Assembly: GCA_039888615.1 (NCBI GenBank)
Contig: JBDQQS010000032.1
DNA length: 26,145 bases
Reading direction: 5' to 3' (one strand)
DNA from: Flavimaribacter sp039888615
Lineage (GTDB): Bacteria; Pseudomonadota; Alphaproteobacteria; Rhizobiales; Rhizobiaceae
Part shown: positions 7,444 through 15,152 of the stretch, piece by piece
Position numbering within the stretch: position 1 is the stretch's first letter
Layout of the letters: every line of letters begins with the position of its first letter
The notes under the pieces: model-generated
Database searches by the model: none
What the model saw: the letters and a program-made list of their open reading frames with translations, nothing else
What the model was told of the DNA's origin: nothing
Position numbers and translations under genes: made by a program

Positions 7444-7925
7444 GGCGCGGCGTAATCCTTCTTTCCGCTGTCGCTGTTTCGGCCGTGGCAGCCATCGCCG
7501 CGTTCGCGCAACTGCTGGGTGGTGATGTGAGTACGCAGGACGTGACCTTCCGTGGCCAGCCCGTAACCGGTGAGCAGATCGCCCTCGGCCAAGAGGTCTA
7601 TGCGCAGAACTGTGCGTCCTGCCACGGTGCAAACCTCGAAGGTCAGCCGGACTGGAAGCGCAGGCTGGAAAACGGCCGCATGCCGGCACCTCCGCACGAT
7701 GAGAGCGGCCACACCTGGCACCACTCCGACCAGGACCTGTTCGCCATTACCAAGCTCGGCGTCGGCGGTGTCGTCCCGGGCTATGAGAGCGACATGCTCG
7801 CCTTCAGGGAAATCCTGAGCGACGAGGAGATCACATCCGTGCTCGCGTTCATCAAGAGCACCTGGCCCGAGCGCCAGCGGGACGTCCAGGCTCGCATAAC
7901 GGCCAAGGACGGGGGTGGCTCATGA
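7440..7925 (+). CDS. Second cytochrome c, membrane-anchored or secreted
   Basis: A 161-residue c-type cytochrome with an N-terminal hydrophobic segment (5-25), CASCH heme motif (58-62) and a probable Met ligand in ESDMLAF. The His-rich segment HDESGHTWHH (about 82-91) lies between them. The size and spacing fit class I single-heme cytochromes found beside copper oxidases. It overlaps its neighbours at both ends by ATGA, so it is translationally coupled to the Met-rich peptide before it and the thioredoxin after it. It could carry electrons between the periplasmic oxidase and the respiratory chain; this is inference. Confidence 0.85.
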   Translation: MRRGVILLSAVAVSAVAAIAAFAQLLGGDVSTQDVTFRGQPVTGEQIALGQEVYAQNCASCHGANLEGQPDWKRRLENGRMPAPPHDESGHTWHHSDQDLFAITKLGVGGVVPGYESDMLAFREILSDEEITSVLAFIKSTWPERQRDVQARITAKDGGGS

Positions 7926-8527
7926 GCAGGGCTGACGAATATCCCATGGCCCCAATGCGGCGCCGCAATCTCCTGGTCTTTCTGCCGCTAGCTCTCGCCG
8001 CCATGCTAGCCGTGGTGCTGGCTTGGGGGCTCACGCGTGATCCAGGCAACCTACCATCTACTCTGATCGGCAAGGCGGTGCCCGACTTCGCGCTGCCGCC
8101 GGTCAAGGGCCGGACGCTTGGCCTGTCGAGCGCCGATCTCAAGGGCGAAGTGTCGCTGGTCAATGTCTTCGCGTCCTGGTGTGTTGCTTGCCGGGAGGAG
8201 CATCCTTTGTTCATGGCGCTTGCGGCGCAAGGCACCGTGCCGCTGCACGGCCTCAACTACAAGGACCAGCCGGACGACGCAGCGCAGTGGCTGGACAGCC
8301 TTGGTGACCCCTACACGCGCACGGGGGCCGACATCAGTGGGCGTGTGGCGATCGATTGGGGCGTCTACGGCGTGCCTGAGACATTCGTAATCGGCGCCGA
8401 CGGACGTGTTGCCTACAAGCATATCGGCCCGGTGAGCGAAGAGGTACTCACCGGCACTATCCTGCCGCTCGTGGAGCAACTGCGCCGTCAGGCGGAAGGC
8501 GAAAGCGTCCTAGGAGACGGCCAATGA
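7922..8527 (+). CDS. CcmG/DsbE-like membrane-anchored thioredoxin
   Basis: A 201-residue thioredoxin-fold protein with one N-terminal membrane anchor (about 16-36), so the domain faces the periplasm. It shows CcmG features: the VPDFALPPVKG start of the fold, active site WCVAC (Cys87, Cys90), the HGLNYKD stretch and cis-Pro152 in YGVPETF. CcmG reduces apocytochrome c or its chaperone before heme attachment. The active-site Pro usually seen as CPTC or CVPC is replaced by Ala, which could change its redox potential. The context of two cytochromes c supports a local heme-maturation role. This is likely an accessory copy, since no other ccm genes are present. Confidence 0.87.
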   Translation: MSRADEYPMAPMRRRNLLVFLPLALAAMLAVVLAWGLTRDPGNLPSTLIGKAVPDFALPPVKGRTLGLSSADLKGEVSLVNVFASWCVACREEHPLFMALAAQGTVPLHGLNYKDQPDDAAQWLDSLGDPYTRTGADISGRVAIDWGVYGVPETFVIGADGRVAYKHIGPVSEEVLTGTILPLVEQLRRQAEGESVLGDGQ

Positions 8528-9132
8528 GGATCTTCCCGCAGGGACAGCGCGCAATCGTGTTACTGGCAGCAGGCACGCTCGCAGTGGCCGCGATCGCGAT
8601 CGTTGGCGTGATCTATTTCAGCGGAGGCACCCCAACGCGTGCGCCTCAAGGCGGAGGACAGGCAGAGACGGCCTCGTCCCGGTCCTTCGTGATCCACGAG
8701 GCGCCGCGGCCGCTCTCCGAAATCAAGTTTGAGAACGGGAACGGTGAGGCTATTACGCTGGCCGATTTGAGGGGCAAGACCGTATTGCTAAACATCTGGG
8801 CGACGTGGTGTGTGCCCTGCCGCGAGGAAATGCCGACGCTCGATGCGCTCGAAGCGGAACATGGCGACCCTGCCTTCGAGGTTGTGCCGCTTTCCGTCGA
8901 CAGGGCCGGACCGGAGGTGGTTCGGAAGTTCTATGCCGAGATCGGCATCGAGCACCTTGGGCTCTACATCGACACTTCGATGCGTGCCTCGTTCGCCCTC
9001 CAGGCGCCGGGACTGCCGACGACGCTTCTCATCGACAGCGAAGGCCGCGAATTGGGAAGGCTCGTCGGTCCGGCCGAGTGGGACACGCCCGAGATGATCG
9101 CATTCCTCAATACCCATCTGACGCCAAACTGA
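8524..9132 (+). CDS. TlpA-family membrane-anchored thiol-disulfide reductase
   Basis: A 202-residue protein with an N-terminal membrane anchor (8-32), a linker and a thioredoxin domain carrying WCVPC (Cys96, Cys99) and cis-Pro in APGLPTT. This is the pattern of TlpA/ResA proteins. TlpA of Bradyrhizobium reduces the Cys of Sco and of the CuA site so that copper can be loaded. Two Sco-like genes and a PCu(A)C gene lie downstream, which fits that job well. The start overlaps the previous stop. Confidence 0.88.
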   Translation: MRIFPQGQRAIVLLAAGTLAVAAIAIVGVIYFSGGTPTRAPQGGGQAETASSRSFVIHEAPRPLSEIKFENGNGEAITLADLRGKTVLLNIWATWCVPCREEMPTLDALEAEHGDPAFEVVPLSVDRAGPEVVRKFYAEIGIEHLGLYIDTSMRASFALQAPGLPTTLLIDSEGRELGRLVGPAEWDTPEMIAFLNTHLTPN

Positions 9133-9145
9133 AAAGGATGCCTCC

Positions 9146-9571
9146 ATGGCCCATACACAACAGTCACAACCTCAGGACGGCTCGCTCGGTCGCGACTTGC
9201 TCTATGCCCTTCGCTATCATCTCGGCAGCCGACGCGGCCTGCTTGTGCTCGCCGGACTGGCGATCGCGGCGGGCCTGGCGTTGAACTGGAGTTGGTTGGC
9301 CGCTGCCGGCATCGCGCCGATCCTGATCAGCGTGTTGCCCTGCCTCGCCATGTGCGCCCTCGGCCTGTGCATGAACCGGTCAGGCGGCAAGTCCTGCTCG
9401 ACCGCCGCGAGCAACGCCGGCCCGGCGGAGATCGAGGACGCAAGGTCAGTCACGCAGGCCGTTGCTCTCGACACACCGCCTGACCGCCCGGCTCCCATGA
9501 GCGGCGACGCCGCCGTTCTTGCAAGCCCCGAACCGCAACTCTCCAAGGAAAGGAGACCGACCGATGCGTAA
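9146..9571 (+). CDS. Cys-containing two-helix membrane protein, unknown function
   Basis: A 141-residue protein with a polar N terminus, two hydrophobic segments (about 31-48 and 50-75) and a long polar C-terminal tail. Cysteines cluster at the end of the second helix: LPCLAMC (66-70), then Cys75 and Cys84, with Met69 and Met76. Such a Cys/Met set at a membrane boundary could bind soft metals. I do not recognise a named family. A ribosome site (AAAAGGA) precedes the start, and the gene overlaps the next by eight bases in another frame. Confidence 0.65.
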   Translation: MAHTQQSQPQDGSLGRDLLYALRYHLGSRRGLLVLAGLAIAAGLALNWSWLAAAGIAPILISVLPCLAMCALGLCMNRSGGKSCSTAASNAGPAEIEDARSVTQAVALDTPPDRPAPMSGDAAVLASPEPQLSKERRPTDA

Positions 9572-9851
9572 ATCGATCAAAGCGCTTGCTATTGCTTCTG
9601 CCGTTATCGCGGGCCTCGCGGTTGCACCCGCGCTCTACGCCCATTCCTCAGAGGAGTCCGGCGATTCCATGATGGGTTCCGGCATGATGGGCCAGGGCGG
9701 CATGATGAACATGATGGGCCAGATGAGCGAGATGATGGAGGGCTGCAACAGGATGATGCAGTCCATGAGTCATGACGGCTCCGGACGGCTCAACGAGCAG
9801 TGGCGCGAGAAATCGCCCGACAACAATAGCGTCCCAGGGACGAACGGCTAG
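9564..9851 (+). CDS. Small Met-rich periplasmic protein
   Basis: A 95-residue protein with a signal peptide (1-26, ending YAHSS). Residues 36-69 contain fourteen methionines in MMxGxxMM patterns plus one Cys (GCNRMM) and one His, then a polar tail. Met clusters of this kind bind Cu(I) or Ag(I) in the periplasm. The start at 9564 has AAGGAAAGGAG upstream. A role as periplasmic copper buffer fits the operon. The frame stays open to 9519 but the extension adds no signal-like sequence. Confidence 0.7.
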   Translation: MRKSIKALAIASAVIAGLAVAPALYAHSSEESGDSMMGSGMMGQGGMMNMMGQMSEMMEGCNRMMQSMSHDGSGRLNEQWREKSPDNNSVPGTNG

Positions 9852-9938
9852 ACCGGGCACAGCCTGGCATCGCAAGACAATTGAGGGGCCGTATCGCGAT
9901 TGGCCGTGCTTGGGCAGGGCCTTTCGAGGATGACTGAT

Positions 9939-10583
9939 ATGACATCAACCAAAACAACGCAGCTTAGACGCATACGCTTCAGCCTATGGATCCTCGTGGC
10001 CGCTGCTGTGCTGACGCTCTGTGGCGTTTATTTCGTTCGGACCATTGGGGTCCGCGAACCATCTCCGCCGGTCACCGTCGGCGAAGCCGCAATTCGCACC
10101 GCGTTTTCGTTGATCGACCACAACGGCAATCGCGTAACCGGGGCCGACTTCCTCGGGCGCTGGCAATTCGTGTTCTTCGGATTCACCCATTGCCCGGATG
10201 TCTGCCCGACCACGCTCGCCTATATGGCAAACGTGCTGGATCGGCTTGGCGGCGAGATCGAGCGCGTTGCGCCGATCTTCATCACGGTCGATCCGTCCCG
10301 CGACACGCCGCAGGTCATGGCGGAATACGTCCAGGCCTTTCACCCGAAGCTGATTGGGCTGACCGGAACGGAAGCCGAGGTCGCTGCGGCTGCCCGATCC
10401 TTCCGCGTCTACTACGAAAAAATGGAAGAGGAAACGGCTCCGGACGGATACTTGATGGCGCACGCCGGGCACATCTACGTGATGACTCCAGAGGGCGGCT
10501 TTGAGGATGTCTTTCGCGAAGGTGACCAGTCCGCAGAAGAGATGGCCACCGATGTCCTTGCAAGTATGAGCGGGAAACAATGA
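9939..10583 (+). CDS. Sco1/SenC-family copper chaperone
   Basis: A 214-residue protein anchored by one N-terminal helix (13-33), with a Sco thioredoxin fold facing the periplasm. The copper ligands are CPDVC (Cys85, Cys89) and His175 in YLMAHAGHIY; the DPSRDTP stretch (118-124) is also typical. Sco proteins deliver copper to the CuA site of oxidases and can reduce its cysteines. I preferred the ATG at 9939 because GAGGA ends eight bases upstream; ATG 9930 and TTG 9900 are also in frame. It is coupled to the next gene by an ATGA overlap. Confidence 0.9.
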   Translation: MTSTKTTQLRRIRFSLWILVAAAVLTLCGVYFVRTIGVREPSPPVTVGEAAIRTAFSLIDHNGNRVTGADFLGRWQFVFFGFTHCPDVCPTTLAYMANVLDRLGGEIERVAPIFITVDPSRDTPQVMAEYVQAFHPKLIGLTGTEAEVAAAARSFRVYYEKMEEETAPDGYLMAHAGHIYVMTPEGGFEDVFREGDQSAEEMATDVLASMSGKQ

Positions 10584-11032
10584 TGAGAAAACTGATTGCA
10601 ATAGTGGTGGTGGCCTTGGTGGTCGCATCGCCGGCACTCGCGGAGGAGAGTATCCGCGTCTTCGACGCGTGGGCGCGCGCGAGTATCCTCGCGTCCCGTC
10701 CCGGCGCCGCCTATCTCACGATCGAGAGTGCCGCGGAAGATCGGCTCCTCGGTGTGACCACGCCTGTTGCCGGGCGGGTCATGATTCACGCAGTCGAAAA
10801 GGACGGCGACGTAAGCCGCATGAAACACATCGAAACGCTTGAGTTGCCGGCAGGTGAGCGGGTCACGCTCGCACCCGGCGGCATGCACCTGATGCTGATG
10901 GGACTGCAAGTCAAACTCAGCGAGGGCACGACATTCCCAATGACGCTCAGCTTCGAGAACGCCGGAGAGATCACGGTTGAGGTTTCGGTGCTCGGAATAG
11001 CGGCCGAGGGGCCAAGGGAGGCTGCTGAATGA
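10580..11032 (+). CDS. PCu(A)C copper chaperone with intact ligands
   Basis: A 150-residue protein with a signal peptide (1-21, ASPALA) and a complete PCu(A)C domain. The Cu(I) motif Hx10Mx21HxM is exact: His70, Met81, His103 and Met105 (GGMHLML). PCu(A)C hands copper to Sco or directly to CuA in the periplasm. It overlaps Sco genes on both sides by ATGA. It is a useful contrast with the ligand-poor relative at 1177-1701. Confidence 0.92.
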   Translation: MMRKLIAIVVVALVVASPALAEESIRVFDAWARASILASRPGAAYLTIESAAEDRLLGVTTPVAGRVMIHAVEKDGDVSRMKHIETLELPAGERVTLAPGGMHLMLMGLQVKLSEGTTFPMTLSFENAGEITVEVSVLGIAAEGPREAAE

Positions 11033-11655
11033 AGCGCTTCCTGATCCTGGCCTTACTGCTGGTCGCACAGCCGGCATTTGCAAACCATCCCGGTGAGCGC
11101 ATCGATGAGGTGATGACTGAACAGGAGCCGGCCTTCGAGGTCGTCGATCACCCTTCCACGCCCAATCTGGATATCGAAAAATCAGGTGGCGACGTTCTGC
11201 GCCTCGGCGATCTTAATGATCAGATCATCGTGCTGAGCTTTGCTCCGCGTAATTGTGACAGTCCATGTGCCAAACAGCAGGCCGTTCTCGCAGGCGTGCA
11301 AGAACAGGTGAATGTTTCGCCGATGAAGGGAATGGTCACGTTCGTAACCGTTCACGACGCAGATGCGTCGATCCAAGCACCGTGGGACGAGGCGAACTGG
11401 CAGCCCGTGATCCCATCGGACGAGGAGACGACTGCCGCCGCAGCGGATCGTTTTGCCGCTCTGAGTAGTCGCGGCCAGGAGTTGCCGATGGCGCATGTCA
11501 TCGACCGTAACGGACGGCATGCCGGTATTTTCCACGGTTCCGATTTCAGCAAGACAAATCTGACCCTCTACATCAACCAGCTCATCAACAACGCGCATGC
11601 ACCAAAGCCACCTGCCAAAAATGGATGGTGGGAATGGCTGACAGGCATGTTCTGA
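11029..11655 (+). CDS. Divergent Sco-like periplasmic protein
   Basis: A 208-residue secreted protein with a signal peptide (1-19, AFANH). A Sco/thioredoxin-like core carries a CxxxC (Cys76-Asp-Ser-Pro-Cys80) after the strand VLSFAPRNC, and His156 in PMAHVIDRNG sits where Sco proteins place their third copper ligand. The rest diverges strongly: the DPxRDTP segment is replaced by VTVHDADASIQAP. A Trp-rich tail (GWWEWLTGMF) ends the protein. It could be a Sco with another partner or a thiol-redox protein. Family call is moderate. Confidence 0.7.
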   Translation: MKRFLILALLLVAQPAFANHPGERIDEVMTEQEPAFEVVDHPSTPNLDIEKSGGDVLRLGDLNDQIIVLSFAPRNCDSPCAKQQAVLAGVQEQVNVSPMKGMVTFVTVHDADASIQAPWDEANWQPVIPSDEETTAAAADRFAALSSRGQELPMAHVIDRNGRHAGIFHGSDFSKTNLTLYINQLINNAHAPKPPAKNGWWEWLTGMF

Positions 11656-11672
11656 ACAGCGGGAGAAAGAAG

Positions 11673-12476
11673 TTGACGCAGTTTTCGAGATTCACGGGGC
11701 GCCGCTTCGGCTTTCTCCTCTTGCCCCTGCTGCTGATCATCGCGGCAGGCGCCTGGTATCTGCTCGATCCAGGGTTCCAGACAGGCCGACAAATGGCGAC
11801 CGCGCCGGAGAACCTGCCACAGAGTGCGTTTGAGCGGCGGGTGCGCGACTATCTTGTCGCCAACCCGAAGGTCATCGTCGAGGCTATGCAGAACCTCGAA
11901 CGGAAGCAACGGGAGGCGGAACAGACGGAGGCTCAGGCGGCCCTTGCCGCGCATCGCGACGAACTGCTCAACAGTCCCGAAAGCCCTGTCGGCGGCAATC
12001 CGCAAGGCGACGTCACGATGGTCGAGTTTTTCGACTACAATTGTCCCTATTGCCGCCAGGTCGCACCGGCGATGGTGGAGGCCGAAGAAGGCGATCCCCA
12101 ATTGCGGATCGTCTACAAGGAGTTTCCCATTCTGGGGCCAAATTCCGTATTCGCGGCCAGGGCGGCGCTCGCGGCTCGCAGGCAGAACCTCTACCCGCAG
12201 TTCCACAAAGCGATGATGCAGGTGTCAGGTGCCGCCGACGAAGCGCAGGTCATCGCTGTCGCCGAAGAGATCGGCCTCAATGTCGAACAACTCCGGACCG
12301 ACATGCAAGATCCCGCGATCGACGCCGAGATCGAGCGCAATCTTGCGCTCGCCCGGGCGCTGCGGATCAACGGCACGCCGGGCTTCGTCATCGGCGAGGA
12401 AATCCTGCGCGGCGCCACCGACTTGCAAACCATGCAGCGGCTGATCGACCAGGCCCGGAAGGATCAGGGCCGATGA
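11673..12476 (+). CDS. DsbA/Com1-family thiol-disulfide protein
   Basis: A 267-residue protein with an N-terminal membrane anchor or signal (10-31), an alpha-helical DsbA N-terminal region (about 50-100) and a thioredoxin domain with CPYC (124-127) and cis-Pro in GTPGFVIG. This is the Com1/ScsC-like DsbA type, which oxidises or isomerises disulfides; ScsC members are tied to copper tolerance. I chose TTG at 11673 with GGGAG seven bases upstream. In-frame ATGs at 11625 and 11634 would overlap the previous gene by 20-30 bases. Its usual electron partner, a CcdA/ScsB-like membrane protein, follows directly. Confidence 0.85.
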   Translation: MTQFSRFTGRRFGFLLLPLLLIIAAGAWYLLDPGFQTGRQMATAPENLPQSAFERRVRDYLVANPKVIVEAMQNLERKQREAEQTEAQAALAAHRDELLNSPESPVGGNPQGDVTMVEFFDYNCPYCRQVAPAMVEAEEGDPQLRIVYKEFPILGPNSVFAARAALAARRQNLYPQFHKAMMQVSGAADEAQVIAVAEEIGLNVEQLRTDMQDPAIDAEIERNLALARALRINGTPGFVIGEEILRGATDLQTMQRLIDQARKDQGR

Positions 12477-12506
12477 AGCCGGAGCCGCCTCTGAAAGTTT
12501 GTCCAA

Positions 12507-13247
12507 ATGCCTGAACTCTCCAACATCGGGATCCTCAGCGCCTTCCTGGCCGGCATTATTTCGTTCCTGTCGCCTTGCGTGCTGCCGCTGGTGCCAGGGT
12601 ATGTTTCCTACGTCGCCGGCCGGTCGACCTTTGCTTCACCGTCAGGTGAGATAGCTGTCACCCGAAGCACGACGCTCGGTCTCAGCCTCTGCTTCGTGCT
12701 TGGCTTCACCACGGTCTTCGTGATCCTCGGAGCCAGCGCCTCGGCGCTTGGCCAGTTGTTGCTCAGTTACCGGTTCGAGTTGAACATCGTCGGGGGCGGG
12801 ATCGTCACGCTGTTCGGGCTGTTCATGCTCGGAACGATCCGCCCGGCGTGGATGATGCGCGAGGCGCGCTTCCACCTCGATCTGCCCGGCGGACGAACCC
12901 TCTCGGCCTATGTCCTCGGCCTGGCCTTCGCCTTTGGCTGGACACCGTGCATCGGCCCGATCCTCGGCGCCATCCTGACGGTCGGCGCCGCGTCGGCGAC
13001 GCTCGCTGACGGCATCACGCTGCTCACGATCTATTCGCTCGGTCTTGGCGTACCGTTCCTGCTTGCCGCGCTGTTCACCGACACGCTGGCCGCAAGGCTA
13101 AAGGCGTTCGGACGCGTCGGACGCAGTCTGCGAGTGCTGGCCGGAGTGGTCATGATCGTCATGGGCGTTGCCATGATGACAGGTTATCTGTCGGCGTTCG
13201 CCTTCTGGCTCCTGGAGACGTTTCCGATCTTGTCTTCAATTGGCTGA
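12507..13247 (+). CDS. ccdA: CcdA/DsbD-type membrane electron transporter
   Basis: A 246-residue protein with six hydrophobic segments. The two redox cysteines sit in the expected places: Cys24 in SPCVLPLVPGY (helix 1) and Cys148 in TPCIGPILG (helix 4). CcdA moves reducing power from cytoplasmic thioredoxin to periplasmic thioredoxins. Here it would keep the CcmG-like, TlpA-like and DsbA-like proteins of the same operon reduced. It is 30 bases behind the DsbA gene and appears to be the last gene of the long plus-strand run. Confidence 0.92.
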   Translation: MPELSNIGILSAFLAGIISFLSPCVLPLVPGYVSYVAGRSTFASPSGEIAVTRSTTLGLSLCFVLGFTTVFVILGASASALGQLLLSYRFELNIVGGGIVTLFGLFMLGTIRPAWMMREARFHLDLPGGRTLSAYVLGLAFAFGWTPCIGPILGAILTVGAASATLADGITLLTIYSLGLGVPFLLAALFTDTLAARLKAFGRVGRSLRVLAGVVMIVMGVAMMTGYLSAFAFWLLETFPILSSIG

Positions 13248-13337
13248 GTTCGACCCGGGGAGAGTTGAAGAAATCGTGATTTGACCTTCCCGTTGCCGGA
13301 TAGCGCAGCCTTGACCTCAAGCAAGGAGGCGACGGTG

Positions 13338-13544
13338 ATGACCACAAATGCCGAACAGTTGGAGCGTGATATTCTACGCGTGTTCAGATGCGCCCGCAAG
13401 CAAGACCGACCAGACATCGCCGAATTCATGCTCGCAGCACTAGAGAAACTGGATTGCGAACGCCCGATCTCTACTGCAAGCACTCGGCCGCTGATCGATG
13501 CCTATCGCGATCTGGTCGGGACCTGCGGCTCTGGAAAGTCATGA
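13338..13544 (+). CDS. Small soluble protein, unknown function
   Basis: A 68-residue protein from the ATG at 13338, nine bases after AAGGAGG. It is predicted to be mostly helical (EQLERDILRVF, DIAEFMLAALEKLD) with three cysteines and no signal or membrane helix. It lies 90 bases after ccdA and converges with ynfA. An in-frame TTG at 13281 would add 19 residues with no ribosome site. I do not recognise the family. Confidence 0.55.
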   Translation: MTTNAEQLERDILRVFRCARKQDRPDIAEFMLAALEKLDCERPISTASTRPLIDAYRDLVGTCGSGKS

Positions 13545-13589
13545 ATTCGGCGCGTCGGCTACATTGCCTATCGATCCCGATTCTATCCA

Positions 13590-13916
13590 TCAAATGGATC
13601 GCGGACCCCACAGAATGATTGCAGCGCCGACCAGACAGACCGCTGCGCCCGTCGCGTCCCAGCGGTCGGGCCGTTGAGATTCCATTGCCCAAAGCCAGAA
13701 CAGCGACGCCGTGATGTAAACGCCGCCGTAGGCCGCGTAGGCGCGGCCCGCAAAATCGCTGTCGATGCGTGTGAGAAGCCAGGCAAAGAGGGCAAGACCG
13801 GCCATGCCCGGCACGAGCCAGAGCGGCGAGCGGTCCAAGCGTAGCCAAGCCCAGAAGGAAAAGCAGCCGGCAATTTCCGCTATTGCCGCGCCGATATAAA
13901 TTGCGAGTGTTGTCAT
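13590..13916 (-). CDS. ynfA: YnfA-family (UPF0060) four-helix membrane protein
   Basis: A 108-residue protein, the usual family length, with four hydrophobic segments. Family landmarks are AEIAGCFSFWAWLR at the start, RAYAAYGGVYI in the middle and DxxGAxxCLxGAxII at the end. YnfA belongs to the small multidrug resistance superfamily; the substrate here is unknown. Its ATG overlaps the stop of the MerR gene (ATGA), so it is co-translated with that regulator, an unusual pairing that suggests metal or stress control. Confidence 0.9.
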   Translation of the reverse strand: MTTLAIYIGAAIAEIAGCFSFWAWLRLDRSPLWLVPGMAGLALFAWLLTRIDSDFAGRAYAAYGGVYITASLFWLWAMESQRPDRWDATGAAVCLVGAAIILWGPRSI

Positions 13917-14329
13917 CACGATGCCAGCGCCTCCAGCACGGGACATTCCGGCACGTCCTCGCCGGAACATCGCTCGGCCGTTTCCGCAAGCACCTTCTCG
14001 ATCCGTTTCAGGTCGGCGATCTTGGCCCGGACATCAGCGAGGTGCAGCTCCGTCCGCTCCTTCACCTCGGCGCAGGTCTGAGTGCCGCCATCGACGAGGT
14101 CGAGCAGGCCGCGGATTTGCTCGATGGAAAAGCCGAGTTCGCGGGCGCGCAGGATGAAACGCAGCCGCGACACATGGCCGTCGTCATAGACGCGGTAACC
14201 CGACGCCGTGCGCGGCGGGTCGGGCATCATGCCGGTCTTCTCGTAATAGCGGATGGTTTCGAGATTGCAGCCCGTGTGCCTTGCCAACTCGGCGCGCTGC
14301 AATCGCTTCCCGGAAATGTGATCAGCCAT
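13916..14329 (-). CDS. merR: MerR-family regulator divergent from merTPA
   Basis: A 137-residue MerR protein: winged helix-turn-helix (about 9-75, LARHTGCNLETIRYYEKTGM), then the dimerisation helix. The likely ligands are Cys in QTCAEV, and 35 residues later CSGEDVPEC. The first interval equals that in Tn501 MerR (Cys82 to Cys117) but the last step is 8, not 9, as in CueR and ZntR. Position and orientation, back to back with merT over a MerR-type operator, make it the probable mercury regulator of merTPA. Another soft metal cannot be excluded from sequence. Confidence 0.85.
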   Translation of the reverse strand: MADHISGKRLQRAELARHTGCNLETIRYYEKTGMMPDPPRTASGYRVYDDGHVSRLRFILRARELGFSIEQIRGLLDLVDGGTQTCAEVKERTELHLADVRAKIADLKRIEKVLAETAERCSGEDVPECPVLEALAS

Positions 14330-14344
14330 GGCGCGAATTTCTCC

Positions 14345-14375
14345 TTGAGTCTGTAGTTGCTACAGACCGTAGCTT
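14345..14375 (+). promoter_or_regulatory. mer promoter/operator in front of merT
   Basis: A -35 TTGAGT (14345-14350) and -10 TAGCTT (14370-14375) are separated by 19 bases, the spacing that MerR proteins untwist. Between them is a perfect palindrome, GTCTGTAG-TTG-CTACAGAC (14349-14367). It lies between the divergent merR and merT genes and points to merT. Confidence 0.75.
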
Positions 14376-14405
14376 GCCTTCGACTGAAATTCGAGGGCGA
14401 ACCGC

Positions 14406-14804
14406 ATGAGCGAGACAAAGATCGAAGCCGTCGCGCCAGACGCGCCAACGCAAGTGGCAGATCGGAAAAAGGGATGGTTTGCGGCTGGAGGAATCGTTGG
14501 CGCCATCCTGGCTTCGACCTGCTGCATTGCGCCGCTCTTATTGTTGATGCTCGGCGTATCGGGCGCGTGGATCGGCAACCTCACCGCGCTCGAGCCCTAC
14601 AAGCCGATCTTTGCCGGCGTGGCGCTGGTCTTCATCGGGCTCGGGTTCCGGCAGGTCTATTTCAAGACCAGACCCGCTTGCGAGGATGGGTCCTACTGCG
14701 CCCGTCCCGAATCCGCCCTCATCACCAAATCTGCCCTTTGGCTCTCGACGGTTCTGGTCGTCCTGGCGCTGACGATCAACTGGTGGGCGCGGCTTTTCTA
14801 TTAG
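14406..14804 (+). CDS. merT: MerT mercuric ion transporter
   Basis: A 132-residue inner-membrane protein with three hydrophobic segments. The mercury-relay cysteines are present: CC at 39-40 in STCCIAPLLL (helix 1) and the cytoplasmic-side pair Cys92 and Cys98 in ACEDGSYCARP. MerT takes Hg(II) from MerP and passes it into the cytoplasm for MerA. It is the first gene after the mer promoter. Confidence 0.94.
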   Translation: MSETKIEAVAPDAPTQVADRKKGWFAAGGIVGAILASTCCIAPLLLLMLGVSGAWIGNLTALEPYKPIFAGVALVFIGLGFRQVYFKTRPACEDGSYCARPESALITKSALWLSTVLVVLALTINWWARLFY

Positions 14805-14814
14805 GAGGAATAAC

Positions 14815-15147
14815 ATGAAACGACTTTTCATTGCTGCGGTGGGATTGATGGCTATCGGCGTGTCCGGCCTTCCCCTTATCGGGTCTGTCTCATCGCCAAC
14901 TCTAGTTTCGATCGCGCTGGCGGCGGAGACCGAACGGACCACGATCTTCGACGTGCCGGGCATGACCTGCGCGCTCTGCCCCGTCACTGTGAGAACGGCG
15001 ATGGAGGGTGTCGAAGGTGTGAGACAGGTCGAGATCGACTTCGATGCCAGAACGGCAACCGTGGTGTTCGATCCGTCGGTGACGACCGCCGAAGCCATAA
15101 TCGCTGCCTCGGCCAATGCCGGATACCCGGCAGAGGTGAAAGATTAG
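14815..15147 (+). CDS. merP: MerP periplasmic mercury-binding protein
   Basis: A 110-residue protein with a rather long signal region (1-37, ending IALAAE) and one HMA domain. Hg(II) is bound by Cys52 and Cys55 in GMTCALCPVTV. It follows merT by 10 bases, with GGAGG at the right distance. It collects Hg(II) in the periplasm for MerT. Confidence 0.94.
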   Translation: MKRLFIAAVGLMAIGVSGLPLIGSVSSPTLVSIALAAETERTTIFDVPGMTCALCPVTVRTAMEGVEGVRQVEIDFDARTATVVFDPSVTTAEAIIAASANAGYPAEVKD

Positions 15148-15152
15148 GCGCG

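Noticed and set aside
12472..12513. Tiny frame MKPEPPLKVCPNA between the DsbA-like and ccdA genes
   Set aside because: Only 13 codons with no clear ribosome site of its own. It could be a coupling peptide for ccdA translation but cannot be supported.
13585..13599. Short inverted repeat ATCCAT-CAA-ATGGAT between two convergent genes
   Set aside because: The stem is only six bases, AT-rich, partly inside ynfA and has no T-run, so it is not a convincing terminator.
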